Source of the DNA: Thermoguttaceae bacterium
GTDB taxonomy: Bacteria > Planctomycetota > Planctomycetia > Pirellulales > Thermoguttaceae
Length of the DNA stretch: 64,000 nucleotides
Assembly (NCBI GenBank): GCA_017407125.1
Contig: JAFQXE010000044.1
Coordinates: forward strand, 31,540 to 95,539
Reading direction: 5' to 3'
The notes beneath the pieces are model-generated. The model was not told the origin of the DNA. It saw only the letters and a program-made list of their open reading frames with translations, and did not search any database. This document shows positions 1 through 8,398 of this stretch, in pieces (position 1 is the first letter of the stretch; each line of letters opens with the position of its first letter). Both the position numbers and the translations under genes were made by a program.

Positions 1-932
1 GACTTGCGGCTCTCCATAACGGCGCTGGTCGCTTCGGTCAGCTCGGCAATGAACGGACCGACGTCGCCGCGGTCTTCCAGTTCCGGCTTTTCTGTCGAGC
101 CGTCTTCGTGAAGAACGGTCAGCGGCAAACCAGCGTAGGAATCGAACAGAACCGTCGCCTTTTCGAAATGGGCTTCAAAAGCGCACATGAACGGACGCCC
201 CTGCTGTTTGATAATGCCGCTTGTGGCGGTAACGCACAGATCGGGGTCGTCGTAAATGAACTGGCTTTGGAAGTATTCGGGAATGTCGCCGCGGCAGCGT
301 CCGGTTCCCTGAACGGCTTGCGGCTGCCCAAACAGAGCGCGAATGAAATGAGCGTCGTGAACGTGCAAGTCCAGCAGCGGTCCGCCGACGATGCCCATGT
401 CCCAGTAATTCTTCAGCCAGGTCGGGTCGGAAATGACGCGTTCAAAGTTCCCGCCCAGCAGTTTGCCCCAGCGACCGTCCAGCTTGGCGTTGTAAATGTA
501 TCCGTAAGCCGGGAAGAAGGGGAGAACGTGCCCGATGTTGAGCTGTTTTCCCGCAGCCGCGGCGGCGTCGACCATGGCTTTTCCGTCTTCGGGGGTCAGA
601 GCGATGGGCTTTTCGCAAAAGACGTCTTTCCCGCCCTGAAGGCATTTGATTGTCGCCTGAGCGTGCTGATTGGGCGGCAGGCAGATGTCGACCATGTCAA
701 CGTTCGGGTCGGCGATCATGTCGTCCAGTTCCGTATACGTCGCGTACGGAGACATGTCAATCATTTCGCCCTGCGGGCCGAAGTTGCCTTTGATTTTAGT
801 CCAGTCGCCAGCCAGACGATCCTGACAGTACTTTTCGCAAAACGCCACAATCTGAACGTTTGGGATCTGCTGATAAGCCAGGTAATGAATCCAGCCCATA
901 AATCCAATGCCGGTAATGCCAACTCGTAACAT
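1..932 (-). CDS. Gfo/Idh/MocA family NAD(P)-dependent oxidoreductase (3' end outside window)
   Basis: Translating the minus strand from the ATG at 932 gives an uninterrupted frame to the window edge, about 310 residues. It opens with a Rossmann dinucleotide-binding segment (MLRVGITGIGFMGWIHYLA, GxGxxG-like) and carries the family hallmark CEKPIALT about residue 105. The family oxidises or reduces sugars and cyclitols with NAD(P); the substrate cannot be told from sequence. A good ribosome-binding site (AAGGAGAC) lies 7 bases upstream, which supports this start. It has no visible signal peptide. The C-terminus is missing because the gene runs off the window. The opposite-strand open frame at 108-929 is a shadow of this gene. 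Confidence 0.9.
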   Translation of the reverse strand, partial: MLRVGITGIGFMGWIHYLAYQQIPNVQIVAFCEKYCQDRLAGDWTKIKGNFGPQGEMIDMSPYATYTELDDMIADPNVDMVDICLPPNQHAQATIKCLQGGKDVFCEKPIALTPEDGKAMVDAAAAAGKQLNIGHVLPFFPAYGYIYNAKLDGRWGKLLGGNFERVISDPTWLKNYWDMGIVGGPLLDLHVHDAHFIRALFGQPQAVQGTGRCRGDIPEYFQSQFIYDDPDLCVTATSGIIKQQGRPFMCAFEAHFEKATVLFDSYAGLPLTVLHEDGSTEKPELEDRGDVGPFIAELTEATSAVMESRK

Positions 933-1117
933 GACGGTTTGTCTCCTTGAAAAAAGTTTTGGGTTGATAAATGCATCCGTAAATTTGCTCGCGGCAAACT
1001 ATTGACTTAGGTTTATTATACCGCTTAATTTGTTTTCTACAAGAGCGAGGGGAAATATTTTTCAAAAAATGGGTGCGTTCAAATTTTGGGGGCATGAAAT
1101 CATATAGTAAGGAAAGA

Positions 1118-1336
1118 GAACGCAGAGACCGCAGACTACTCGCAGAATACGCAGACGGACTGGGAATGTGGCGACGACGCTAACTACGTTAGCTACGCCA
1201 CGATTCCCGTCCGATTTATTTAATCATTTTTTAAAATCGCAAGCGGACATCGTGTCATAGCCTGAGAATCAGGCGTAGATGACACATGGACGCTTGCTTC
1301 TGCGCTATCTGCGAGGAGTCTGCGTACTCTGCGTTC
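1118..1336. repeat. Nested inverted-repeat element with 9-base CGCAGA units
   Basis: Outer arms 1118-1157 and 1299-1336 are imperfect reverse complements, each made of about four 9-base units sharing CGCAGA. Inside are two further stem-loops: 1156-1213 (outer pairing CGGACTGGGAAT with ATTCCCGTCCG, then GTGGCG with CGCCAC, then GCTAAC with GTTAGC) and 1239-1297 (GCAAGCG with CGCTTGC, GTGTCAT with ATGACAC, GCCTGA with TCAGGC). A three-way junction would form in single-stranded DNA or RNA. No open frame. It fills most of the 932-1540 gap. Confidence 0.75.
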
Positions 1337-1418
1337 AAAATAAAAACTACCTATTTTCGCAACCCAAGATTGTGCGCCTCAGAAAAATATATTGACTATA
1401 TATTTTTTGTTTGGGATA

Positions 1419-1447
1419 TTGACTTTCTTTTTACTGCTTTTTATAAT
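1419..1447 (+). promoter_or_regulatory. Sigma-70-type promoter for the ankyrin-like gene
   Basis: TTGACT at 1419-1424 and TATAAT at 1442-1447 are separated by 17 bases, a near-perfect housekeeping promoter. It lies about 110 bases upstream of the start codon at 1558. Confidence 0.6.
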
Positions 1448-1557
1448 ATATATTAAGTGATTGGAGTTTGACGTCATCCAACGGCGCGTCGAACAGCAGG
1501 TTGGGTTTCCATACCCGCAGCTGACAACTTTTCGTTTTTTTGAGAGTCAAAGCTATT

Positions 1558-3144
1558 ATGAAACATGTTTTAACCATCAGCGTCATTCTTGTATTAACAA
1601 CAAATATGCTATCTCATTATTTTGGGGATGAGTTACAAGTTTCGTTATTTGCCGATAGTTTTCCGTTAGACGACGATGATGAGTTGGATAGCCATGAAAA
1701 GATATCCCCTTGTCCTTGCTGTAAAGACAAGGAAAATCTTTTTTTGTCCGATACTGTGAAATTTGACTATTTGGATTTACAGCGGTATACGGAACCGGAC
1801 GCGGCAAAATTGGATTTTTCCAATTTGCAGCGTTATTCCTGTCATGATTTATATCAGGTTATGTTTCCCGATCGGGGTGAAATGACGGCGTCCGAGAAGC
1901 AGGTAGTATTAATATATAAGGAATTTAACAGACGAGCTAAAGCTCAACCTATGCCGACATACGTTAATGAAAGCAAGTCTGAGTGTGATGCGTATTCATA
2001 CTTAGGTTTTAACTTTTATCGTAATATCGATATGATGGACTGTGCAATTGTTTCGGAAGATATTTCTCGAATTAAAGAATTGATTAAACATGGATATGTG
2101 CAAAGACGTTCTGATATGATATCCGATTTAAGCGATTTATTAGCGCTGTCTTTGTATGTCAGTAATGAGGAAATTCTTGACTTTTTTTTAAGTCTGAAAC
2201 AAACTTTTGAATTGGATTTTTTTTGCTATAATCAACCTTACTATGCACCGTTTTCAGACTTTCATAGAAGAATGCGTTTTCCTCCTCTCAGTCTACCTTC
2301 TTCGCATTGTCATGTAATTAATGTTGCAGCGCAATACAGCAGCCTGAATTGCTTTAAGAAAATTCTGAAGTTCATTCTTTCTTCCCATCAAAAATACAGA
2401 ATTGAACTTTTACATGATATATGGCAAGATTCACTTGATCTATCGTGGATAGACAATAATGAAAAGTGTAATAAACAAGATATTCATTTATGCGTGTTCC
2501 TCGAAGACTCTGAACCGTTGACGTTTGCTATTTACGGCAAAAATACAGACGTTATAGATTTTATTGTTAAGACTGAACTTCAGGATCCCGGATCCGGAAT
2601 TCCCAATGCGATTGAAATGAAAGACATGGATATTTTGAAATATCTTGTCAAATACGCTAAGAACCTCAATTTAAGAGCTTCTATACCGCATACCGAAAAG
2701 TATAGATCAGAAGAGTTCGGATTTCCTAAATTTAAGATGGAAAATGGTCTTCATCAATTTATTCGTCAGGATAACTTTAATGGCGTGAAATGGCTTGTGA
2801 AAAATGGCTTTGTTATTTACGATTATGATTTGAGAATATGGATTCAAAGGGAAAAATCGCTTGATTTAACGGCAACACAAAATAAAGATAGCTATGTCTG
2901 GTATACAATAGAATATACCGATAATGTAGAAATGCTTGCGTATTTTTTGGATTGTCCAGACGTTGTTCAGTCGCGTACTTCAAGTATTTTACTGCCTGAA
3001 TTAGATGATTACCCGGAGTTGATTTCTATGGCGGCAAATTATCATCGCGTCAATATTCTTAAGTATTTATGTAATCGCTACAAAGATAAAATGTCTATGC
3101 AACAATACGAATATTTTATGCGTAAAGCAACAGAAGAACAATAA
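1558..3144 (+). CDS. Secreted AT-rich protein with ankyrin-like repeats
   Basis: The protein has about 528 residues from the ATG at 1558 (an upstream in-frame ATG at 1540 is possible, but the one at 1558 begins directly with the signal peptide MKHVLTISVILVL). A cysteine pair motif CPCC lies near residue 52. From about residue 170 the chain shows helix-rich segments of the form 'DILKYLVKYAKNLNL' and 'NFNGVKWLVKNGF', typical of degenerate ankyrin repeats. Ankyrin repeats bind other proteins; no enzymatic motif is visible. Base composition is clearly more AT-rich than neighbouring housekeeping genes, suggesting a different origin or relaxed selection. It resembles in style the ankyrin protein at 54478-56190. 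Function unknown. Confidence 0.65.
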   Translation: MKHVLTISVILVLTTNMLSHYFGDELQVSLFADSFPLDDDDELDSHEKISPCPCCKDKENLFLSDTVKFDYLDLQRYTEPDAAKLDFSNLQRYSCHDLYQVMFPDRGEMTASEKQVVLIYKEFNRRAKAQPMPTYVNESKSECDAYSYLGFNFYRNIDMMDCAIVSEDISRIKELIKHGYVQRRSDMISDLSDLLALSLYVSNEEILDFFLSLKQTFELDFFCYNQPYYAPFSDFHRRMRFPPLSLPSSHCHVINVAAQYSSLNCFKKILKFILSSHQKYRIELLHDIWQDSLDLSWIDNNEKCNKQDIHLCVFLEDSEPLTFAIYGKNTDVIDFIVKTELQDPGSGIPNAIEMKDMDILKYLVKYAKNLNLRASIPHTEKYRSEEFGFPKFKMENGLHQFIRQDNFNGVKWLVKNGFVIYDYDLRIWIQREKSLDLTATQNKDSYVWYTIEYTDNVEMLAYFLDCPDVVQSRTSSILLPELDDYPELISMAANYHRVNILKYLCNRYKDKMSMQQYEYFMRKATEEQ

Positions 3145-3185
3145 ATTCAAGGGGCGCCGCAAAATTTTCTTGCGATGATAGATAA

Positions 3186-3515
3186 GATGAAATGAATGCG
3201 GCTGATACAGCCGCGATCCTGTGGGGCGGAGGGGGGCTTTTGCGAAAGAGTTTTTTCTTGTATAGACAATGCGGCAGGGGACTGCCGCGAGCCGGTTGTT
3301 CGGGCTGGCAATTCTACGTAATAGATTATTCTTGTACCAGCAAAGTAGCCCGAAGCCGGGCTACATCCAGAGGAGGTTTTCCGCTTCGTCGGTTTGGTTT
3401 GCGAACTTCGAACGTTTTGTTCGCTTTGCTCACGCCCACGGGTTTACACCAATGGCTCGCCAAAGCGTAACTACGCTCGTTTCACTCGCTCCGTTACCGC
3501 CTTTCATTGTAACGA
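3186..3515. repeat. Composite intergenic repeat of tagged hairpins
   Basis: The stretch holds successive GC-rich hairpins: GCGGCTG/CAGCCGC at about 3200, GCGGCAG/CTGCCGC at about 3270, AGCCCG/CGGGCT at about 3350, most followed by a short tag ending in ATCC. It ends with a module 'CACCCACGGG...GGCTCGCC' and 'CTCCGTTACCGCC'. The same order recurs at 28681-28965. Small open frames through it are not credible genes. Confidence 0.7.
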
Positions 3516-3523
3516 AAACGGAT

Positions 3524-3548
3524 TAAAAAACGGGGGCGAACGCCCCCG
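3524..3548 (-). terminator. Intrinsic terminator of metXW
   Basis: Read on the minus strand, an 8-bp GC stem (CGGGGGCG/CGCCCCCG) with a 2-base loop is followed by a T-run (complement of AAAAAA at 3525-3530). It lies just downstream of the stop codon at 3556. Confidence 0.8.
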
Positions 3549-3555
3549 TATGATC

Positions 3556-5361
3556 TTATCGCGTCAAAATGACGATTGCCATGTTGGCGTATCGGTTGAC
3601 GTCGTGTTCGACGGTGCAGCGTTTGAGCGTGTCCAGAGCCAGCTGTTTGACGATTCTGTATCCTTTTTTGGCGCAGAATTCCTGGAAGTCCCGGATGGTG
3701 AGGAATCGCGTGTTGGTCGTCGTGTACCAGTTTGAACCCTCGTGCGGGTCGAAGCTGGGCATGCGGCCTTCTTCGTACAGAATCTCTCGCCAGGGCATGT
3801 ACCCGGCGTTGGGGAATGTAACAATTCCCTTTTGTCCGACGCGGAGCATTTCTTCCAGGACGGTTTCAACGTTGGTAATCGTTTGCAGCGTTGACGACAA
3901 AACGACGTAGTCGAACTGTTTGTCGTTGAACGGCTGAAGCCCTTTGTTCAAGTCTCCTTGAACGACGTCAAAGCCGGCGGCGACGCACGCCTGAACGGCG
4001 CGTTCGCTCATCTCGATTCCCATGAGTCGTTTGGCGCCCTTTTCGCGGAGTTTTTCCATCAGTTCGCCGTTGCCGCAGCCGAGGTCGAGAACAGAGCTGC
4101 CTTCCGGAATGAGCTTGAGGATTTCCGGATAGTCCGGACGCGTATTGAACCGGGCTTGAACGGACTGCTCGATTCGGCGCTGGTCGTTCGGTTCCGCCAG
4201 CGATTTACGGACGTTGCGAAGGAAATGTTCAATCAGCGACCCGTACGTCGAGAGCTGGTTGGGAAGCAGGAACGCGTCGTGTCCGCAGTCGGATTCTATA
4301 TTGCAAAAGCTGACCTGTTTGCCGCAGCTGATAAGGCTGCTGACAAGTTCTCTCATCTGGTCTGCCGGGAAAAGCCAGTCGGACGTAAACGACATGGTCA
4401 TCCATCGGCAGGTGGTGTTGCGGATGTGCTGGGTGATTTCCTCTGCCGTTCCGCCCATGTCGAACAGGTCGATTGCCATCGAAATGACGCGGTACGTGTT
4501 GGCGTCGAACCGTTCGTTGAACTTGTCCGCCTGATACGCCAGATAGGAGCCGACGGAAAACCGGGTTTCAAAGTTCGTTTCGATGTCTCTGCCGTGGTTG
4601 CGGGTGGAGTCGAACTTTTTGGTCATGGATTCCCGTGACAAGTACGACAGATGCCCCAACATTCGAGCGATCGCCAAGCCGTCCAGCGGGCCGGGGCAGC
4701 CGGGGTCGTAGTACTGACCGTTGCGGAATTCCGGGTCGCGGGTAATCGCGTTTCTGGCGACGATGTCAAACGCCATGGCTTGAGCGCTGGAACGCGTTGT
4801 GGACGCGACAAGCACCGCGCCGCAAAGACGGTCTTTGTGGTTGACCGCCCAATCGAGAACCATCATGCCGCCCATCGACCCGCCGATTACCGCCAGAACC
4901 TTGTCGATTCCCAGATGGTCAATCAACATCATGTGGGCCGTTACCATGTCGCCGATGGTAATGAGGGGAAAATCGGCTCCGTACGGTTTGCCGGTTTGCG
5001 GATTGATGCAGTCCGGGCCGGTCGTGCCGCGGCATCCGCCCAGGATGTTAGGGCAGATGACGAAATACTTGTTTGTGTCGACGGATTTGCCGGGACCGAT
5101 GAGAATGTCCCACCAGCCGGGGCTGTCGTCTTCCGTATGGCGGGCGACGTGCGAGTCCCCCGTCAAAGCGTGACAAATAAAGACGGCGTTGTCCTTGCGT
5201 TCGTTGAGCGTTCCGTAGGTTTCGTAGCAAATCGTCAGCGACGGCAGTTCGCCGCCCTGTTCGAGCTTCATGCCGTTTTCGAAAACCGCGTATTTCGCGT
5301 AGGGAAGTTCAAACGCTCCGCGCTGAGAGTCCGTCGATGAAAAAATGTCTTCTTGTTCCAT
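3556..5361 (-). CDS. metX: Fused homoserine O-acetyltransferase (MetX) and MetW methyltransferase-like protein
   Basis: The 601-residue protein joins two normally separate methionine-pathway proteins. Residues 1 to about 385 are an alpha/beta-hydrolase acyltransferase: nucleophile elbow GGSMGG (Ser162), the acid in SDWLFP, and the histidine in CGHDAFL. This part transfers an acetyl group (family also includes succinyl-transferring members) to L-homoserine. From about residue 395 the chain is MetW-like, with the SAM-binding motif VLDLGCGNGEL and a later VVLSSTLQ segment. In many bacteria metX and metW are adjacent genes, and MetW is thought to support MetX; here they form one frame with no stop. 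Cytosolic. Start ATG is preceded by heptad repeats and no clear ribosome-binding site. Confidence 0.93.
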   Translation of the reverse strand: MEQEDIFSSTDSQRGAFELPYAKYAVFENGMKLEQGGELPSLTICYETYGTLNERKDNAVFICHALTGDSHVARHTEDDSPGWWDILIGPGKSVDTNKYFVICPNILGGCRGTTGPDCINPQTGKPYGADFPLITIGDMVTAHMMLIDHLGIDKVLAVIGGSMGGMMVLDWAVNHKDRLCGAVLVASTTRSSAQAMAFDIVARNAITRDPEFRNGQYYDPGCPGPLDGLAIARMLGHLSYLSRESMTKKFDSTRNHGRDIETNFETRFSVGSYLAYQADKFNERFDANTYRVISMAIDLFDMGGTAEEITQHIRNTTCRWMTMSFTSDWLFPADQMRELVSSLISCGKQVSFCNIESDCGHDAFLLPNQLSTYGSLIEHFLRNVRKSLAEPNDQRRIEQSVQARFNTRPDYPEILKLIPEGSSVLDLGCGNGELMEKLREKGAKRLMGIEMSERAVQACVAAGFDVVQGDLNKGLQPFNDKQFDYVVLSSTLQTITNVETVLEEMLRVGQKGIVTFPNAGYMPWREILYEEGRMPSFDPHEGSNWYTTTNTRFLTIRDFQEFCAKKGYRIVKQLALDTLKRCTVEHDVNRYANMAIVILTR

Positions 5362-5367
5362 GTATTA

Positions 5368-5472
5368 AGTTGCGAGTAGCGAGTTGCGAGATTCAATAAC
5401 AGACGCGATAGCGTTCCGCTAGAACCGCGTAGTGGTTCAACATTAATAGCCGTGGGTTTTAACCCACGGAGC
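5368..5472. repeat. Heptad run plus hairpins between metXW and dipeptidase gene
   Basis: 5368-5391 is a run of 7-base units of the GCGAGTA/GCGAGTT type. It is followed by an AACCGCG...GTGGTTCAAC hairpin module and the palindrome CCGTGGGTTTTAACCCACGG at 5450-5469, which could terminate the dipeptidase transcript. Confidence 0.65.
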
Positions 5473-5477
5473 GGGAT

Positions 5478-6890
5478 TTATTCTTTGCCTGCGGTTTTCG
5501 GTTCAATTCCCGCCAGCTGTTTGAGCAAAATGGCAGATGCCTTGATTCCGCGATGGAAGTCCGCCAGACAAAAGCGCTCGTTGGGGCTGTGAATGTTGTC
5601 TGTAATTTGTCCCCATCCCAAAAGCAAAACCGGACTGTCGAGAGCTTCTGTAAAAGCGGATACGATTGGAATTGAGCCGCCGTCGCGGGTGAATTCCGGG
5701 GAGCGTCCGAACGCTTTTTCCAGCGTCTTTGCCGCCGCCTTGACGAACGGGTTGTTGACGTCGACAATAACGGCGGGCGTGTACGAATGCTTGATGAACT
5801 CCATCGTAATTCCGGGAGGGCAGGCGTTCTGGAAATACTGTTCGATTGAGTCGACAATCTTTTTCGGGTCTTGATAAGGAACCAGTCGACAGCTCATCTT
5901 GGCGCTGGCGACGGCGGGCAGAACCGTCTTGCTGCCTTCTCCGGTGTAGCCGGAAACGATGCCGTTGACGTCGAAGGTCGGGCGCGCCCAATGGCGTTCT
6001 GTAATGGTGTATCCCTTTTCTCCAACGGAGTCTGTTACGCCGGCGGAGGCGAGAAACGCCGTTTCGTCGATTCCCAGCGCGGCGATTCGTTCCTGTTCAA
6101 CCGGCTCCATGGGTTTGACGTCCGCGTAGAAGTCCGGGAAGGTGATTCTGTATCGATCGTCATGGACGCCAGCGATCGCTTTGCACAGCGCGATTGCCGG
6201 GTTGGTAATCGCTCCGCCGAAGGTGCCGGAATGGAGGTCTTTGTCTGGTCCCTTGTAAATGACTTCTACGTACGCCAAGCCGCGCAGCCCGTAACAGATG
6301 GCAGGACGCCCCGGGGCGAACATCTGGGAGTCGCTGATGACGACGCAGTCGCAGGCGAGCAAATCCGCGTTGTTGCGAACGAATGTGTCCATCGCGTCTC
6401 CGCCGCTCTCTTCGTCGCCTTCGAGAATGTACTTGACGTTGACCGGCATCGCCCCCGTCGTCTTATACCACGCCTCGGGACCGAGAATGTGGGTAAACAT
6501 CTGTCCCTTGTCGTCCGACGCGCCGCGGGCGTAAACGAACCCGTCTTTAATAACCGGTTCAAAGGGTTTGGATTTCCAAAGATCTTCCGGGTCGATAGGC
6601 TGGACGTCGTAATGACCGTAGAACAGGATCGTCGGCAAGTCCGGATTGGGGTTTTTCGTCTGGGCGAAAACGGCGGGGTGCCCGGTCGTTTCGACGATTT
6701 GCGCGTCGAGGTTCATGGACGTCAGACGTTTGCAAATCCATTTCGCCGTGCTGGCAACGTCGTCGTCGTGTTCGCTTTGGCTGCTGATGGACGGAATCGC
6801 CAGCAGTTCGAACAGGTCTTTTTCGTATTCGTCTTTATGCGATTCGATATATTCTATGTAATCTGGATTTTCCGGCGTTTGGGTTGACAT
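5478..6890 (-). CDS. M20-family zinc dipeptidase
   Basis: The 470-residue protein matches M20 metallopeptidases of the carnosinase-like type. Visible metal-site motifs are FYGHYDVQP (His, Asp), ARGASDDKG (bridging Asp), EGDEESGG (catalytic Glu then metal Glu), and a C-terminal ITDNIHSPNE (His). The dimerisation-domain segment DLHSGTFGG is also present. It should hydrolyse dipeptides or short peptides in the cytosol; exact specificity is unknown. Length is normal for the family and no signal peptide is seen. A GAAGGA ribosome-binding site precedes the ATG at 6890, and an AT-rich region with TATAAT lies about 50 bases further upstream on the minus strand. Confidence 0.92.
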   Translation of the reverse strand: MSTQTPENPDYIEYIESHKDEYEKDLFELLAIPSISSQSEHDDDVASTAKWICKRLTSMNLDAQIVETTGHPAVFAQTKNPNPDLPTILFYGHYDVQPIDPEDLWKSKPFEPVIKDGFVYARGASDDKGQMFTHILGPEAWYKTTGAMPVNVKYILEGDEESGGDAMDTFVRNNADLLACDCVVISDSQMFAPGRPAICYGLRGLAYVEVIYKGPDKDLHSGTFGGAITNPAIALCKAIAGVHDDRYRITFPDFYADVKPMEPVEQERIAALGIDETAFLASAGVTDSVGEKGYTITERHWARPTFDVNGIVSGYTGEGSKTVLPAVASAKMSCRLVPYQDPKKIVDSIEQYFQNACPPGITMEFIKHSYTPAVIVDVNNPFVKAAAKTLEKAFGRSPEFTRDGGSIPIVSAFTEALDSPVLLLGWGQITDNIHSPNERFCLADFHRGIKASAILLKQLAGIEPKTAGKE

Positions 6891-7080
6891 AAAAATTTTC
6901 CTTCGTTGTTCCTTGAATTTTTATTTGATTTGATTATAATACATATTGTTGACGGTCGGTCTGACTAGAGAACAACAAAAGCTGTCAGGCGCGAGGCGTC
7001 AAATCATCAACTTGTTTTAGTTTCCAATTATACCCGGAATTCGTATAAGATAAAGGGGAGCGCCTTTATAATATATAATA

Positions 7081-7413
7081 ATGACTGAAAACAACGTAAA
7101 TATTTCTGTAGAAACCAAAACCGAGCAAAAAACGCAGACTCGAAAGGCGCCTTTGTACAACGTGGTTTTGTGGAACGACGACTATCATACGTACGACTAC
7201 GTAATTATCATGCTCCAAAAGCTGTTTGGCTATCCCGTCGAACAAGGGTATCAGATGGCTCGCACCGTCGATACGCAGGGAAAGGTTATCGTCTATACTG
7301 GAGCGTACGAGCCGGCGGAATTCAAACGCGATCAAATTCAGGCGTTTGGAGCGGATCCGGATTTAAAAGAGAGCATCGGCTCCATGTTTGCGACTCTCGA
7401 GAGAGCGGATTAA
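7081..7413 (+). CDS. clpS: ClpS, adaptor of the Clp protease
   Basis: The 110-residue protein is full length for ClpS. After a short flexible N-terminus it has the core YNVVLWNDDYHTYDYV, in which the NDD and the following histidine form the N-degron pocket, then LFGYPVEQGYQMARTVD. ClpS docks on the N-terminal domain of ClpA/ClpC and delivers proteins with destabilising N-terminal residues to ClpP. No clp protease gene is adjacent; it stands alone between two minus-strand genes. No strong Shine-Dalgarno is evident before the ATG. Read through on both sides is limited by repeats. Confidence 0.95.
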   Translation: MTENNVNISVETKTEQKTQTRKAPLYNVVLWNDDYHTYDYVIIMLQKLFGYPVEQGYQMARTVDTQGKVIVYTGAYEPAEFKRDQIQAFGADPDLKESIGSMFATLERAD

Positions 7414-7417
7414 GATA

Positions 7418-7494
7418 GTTGCGAGTGGCGAGTAGCGAGTGGCGAGAAACGCAAGCGCCACACAAAATCCTCTCGCAACTCGTAACTCGCAACT
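7418..7494. repeat. Heptad inverted repeat (GCGAGTN units)
   Basis: The left arm from 7418 is four 7-base units of GCGAGTG/GCGAGTA type and the right arm 7471-7494 is its reverse complement (CTCGCAA units). It starts a few bases after the clpS stop and reaches the stop codon of the convergent gene at 7496. Confidence 0.8.
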
Positions 7495-7495
7495 T

Positions 7496-8239
7496 CTATT
7501 TCTGCATCGTCCATTCAATAAGTTGTTTGAAGAATTGGGCGTAATCTGCGCCGACGTCAATGAATCCTCCGTTGGGCAGGTCTTGAATGCATCGCTGCGT
7601 TCCCCAGTCGACAAATCCGCCCACCCAGTGTGGGGCTGCGTCCGTCGCCAGAGCCGCTGTATTGCCGGCGCCGTACGTTCCGACAACCAGCAACGGCTTG
7701 TCTTCGATGGGCGAGAACTCAAACTGGTCGTTACTCTGATTGATGGCAAAGCGATGAATCTTCATAATCGTTTGACCTGTCGGCTTGGGCTTGTATTCGT
7801 TGAATCCGCCAATGCAAGGAGGCGTATTCCACGGCAAACCCGCTGTAATGGGATGCTCGGCGCACGGCGTGATAACGCACGGCTGAGAGTAGTTTCGGCG
7901 GTCGTCTTCCTGAAGCATTTCAACCGGGAGAACGTCCGTCAAGACCGTTTTGTGGTATTCGCCCAATCTGCCGTAATAGGATTCCCAGCCGCCGATCATC
8001 AGCAAGCCGGCTCCGGCTTTGACCGAGTCTGCAATGAACTGCAGCTGCTCGTCTGAAAAGCGTTCTCGAGGATAGTCGCTGATAATGTACAGCTTGTAGG
8101 GCTTCTGGGTAAACGATTCGTCGGGAGAATCGGAACTGTTTACTCTGTCGAACGACAGATTAAAATGCGTCATGATTCCGATCAGATACATTGCTGCGCT
8201 GTTGATGGAATCGTCGCCAAGATAACAGATGTCTGACAT
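7496..8239 (-). CDS. Glutamine-amidotransferase-like cytosolic protein (putative, PF07090-type)
   Basis: The 247-residue protein resembles the class-I amidotransferase-like family often annotated as putative glutamine amidotransferase. It shows a flavodoxin-like start, a mid-protein GAGLLMIGGWESYYG segment equivalent to the nucleophile-elbow region, and PLLVVGTYGAGNTAALATD near the C-terminus. At the elbow the sequence reads IGGWES with no cysteine, so classical glutaminase activity is not expected. In family members the fold is often found with carbohydrate or membrane-protein genes; here there is no informative operon partner. Function unknown; family assignment by overall resemblance only. 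Confidence 0.7.
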   Translation of the reverse strand: MSDICYLGDDSINSAAMYLIGIMTHFNLSFDRVNSSDSPDESFTQKPYKLYIISDYPRERFSDEQLQFIADSVKAGAGLLMIGGWESYYGRLGEYHKTVLTDVLPVEMLQEDDRRNYSQPCVITPCAEHPITAGLPWNTPPCIGGFNEYKPKPTGQTIMKIHRFAINQSNDQFEFSPIEDKPLLVVGTYGAGNTAALATDAAPHWVGGFVDWGTQRCIQDLPNGGFIDVGADYAQFFKQLIEWTMQK

Positions 8240-8398
8240 GGGATTGGTACAGGGTTAGGGGATTGTTTGTTAATTAGACTAGAGCGAAACTGATAAACGA
8301 AATTCTATGTAATATATTAATGTCAAACAATCGAGCTTTTCTGCTTTGCGAACGAGAAAAACTCGATTGATTCTGACTGCAATTTCGTTTTGAAACTG

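Noticed and set aside
3192..3735. Several overlapping plus-strand frames near the metXW end
   Set aside because: They lie in the hairpin repeat or antisense to metXW.
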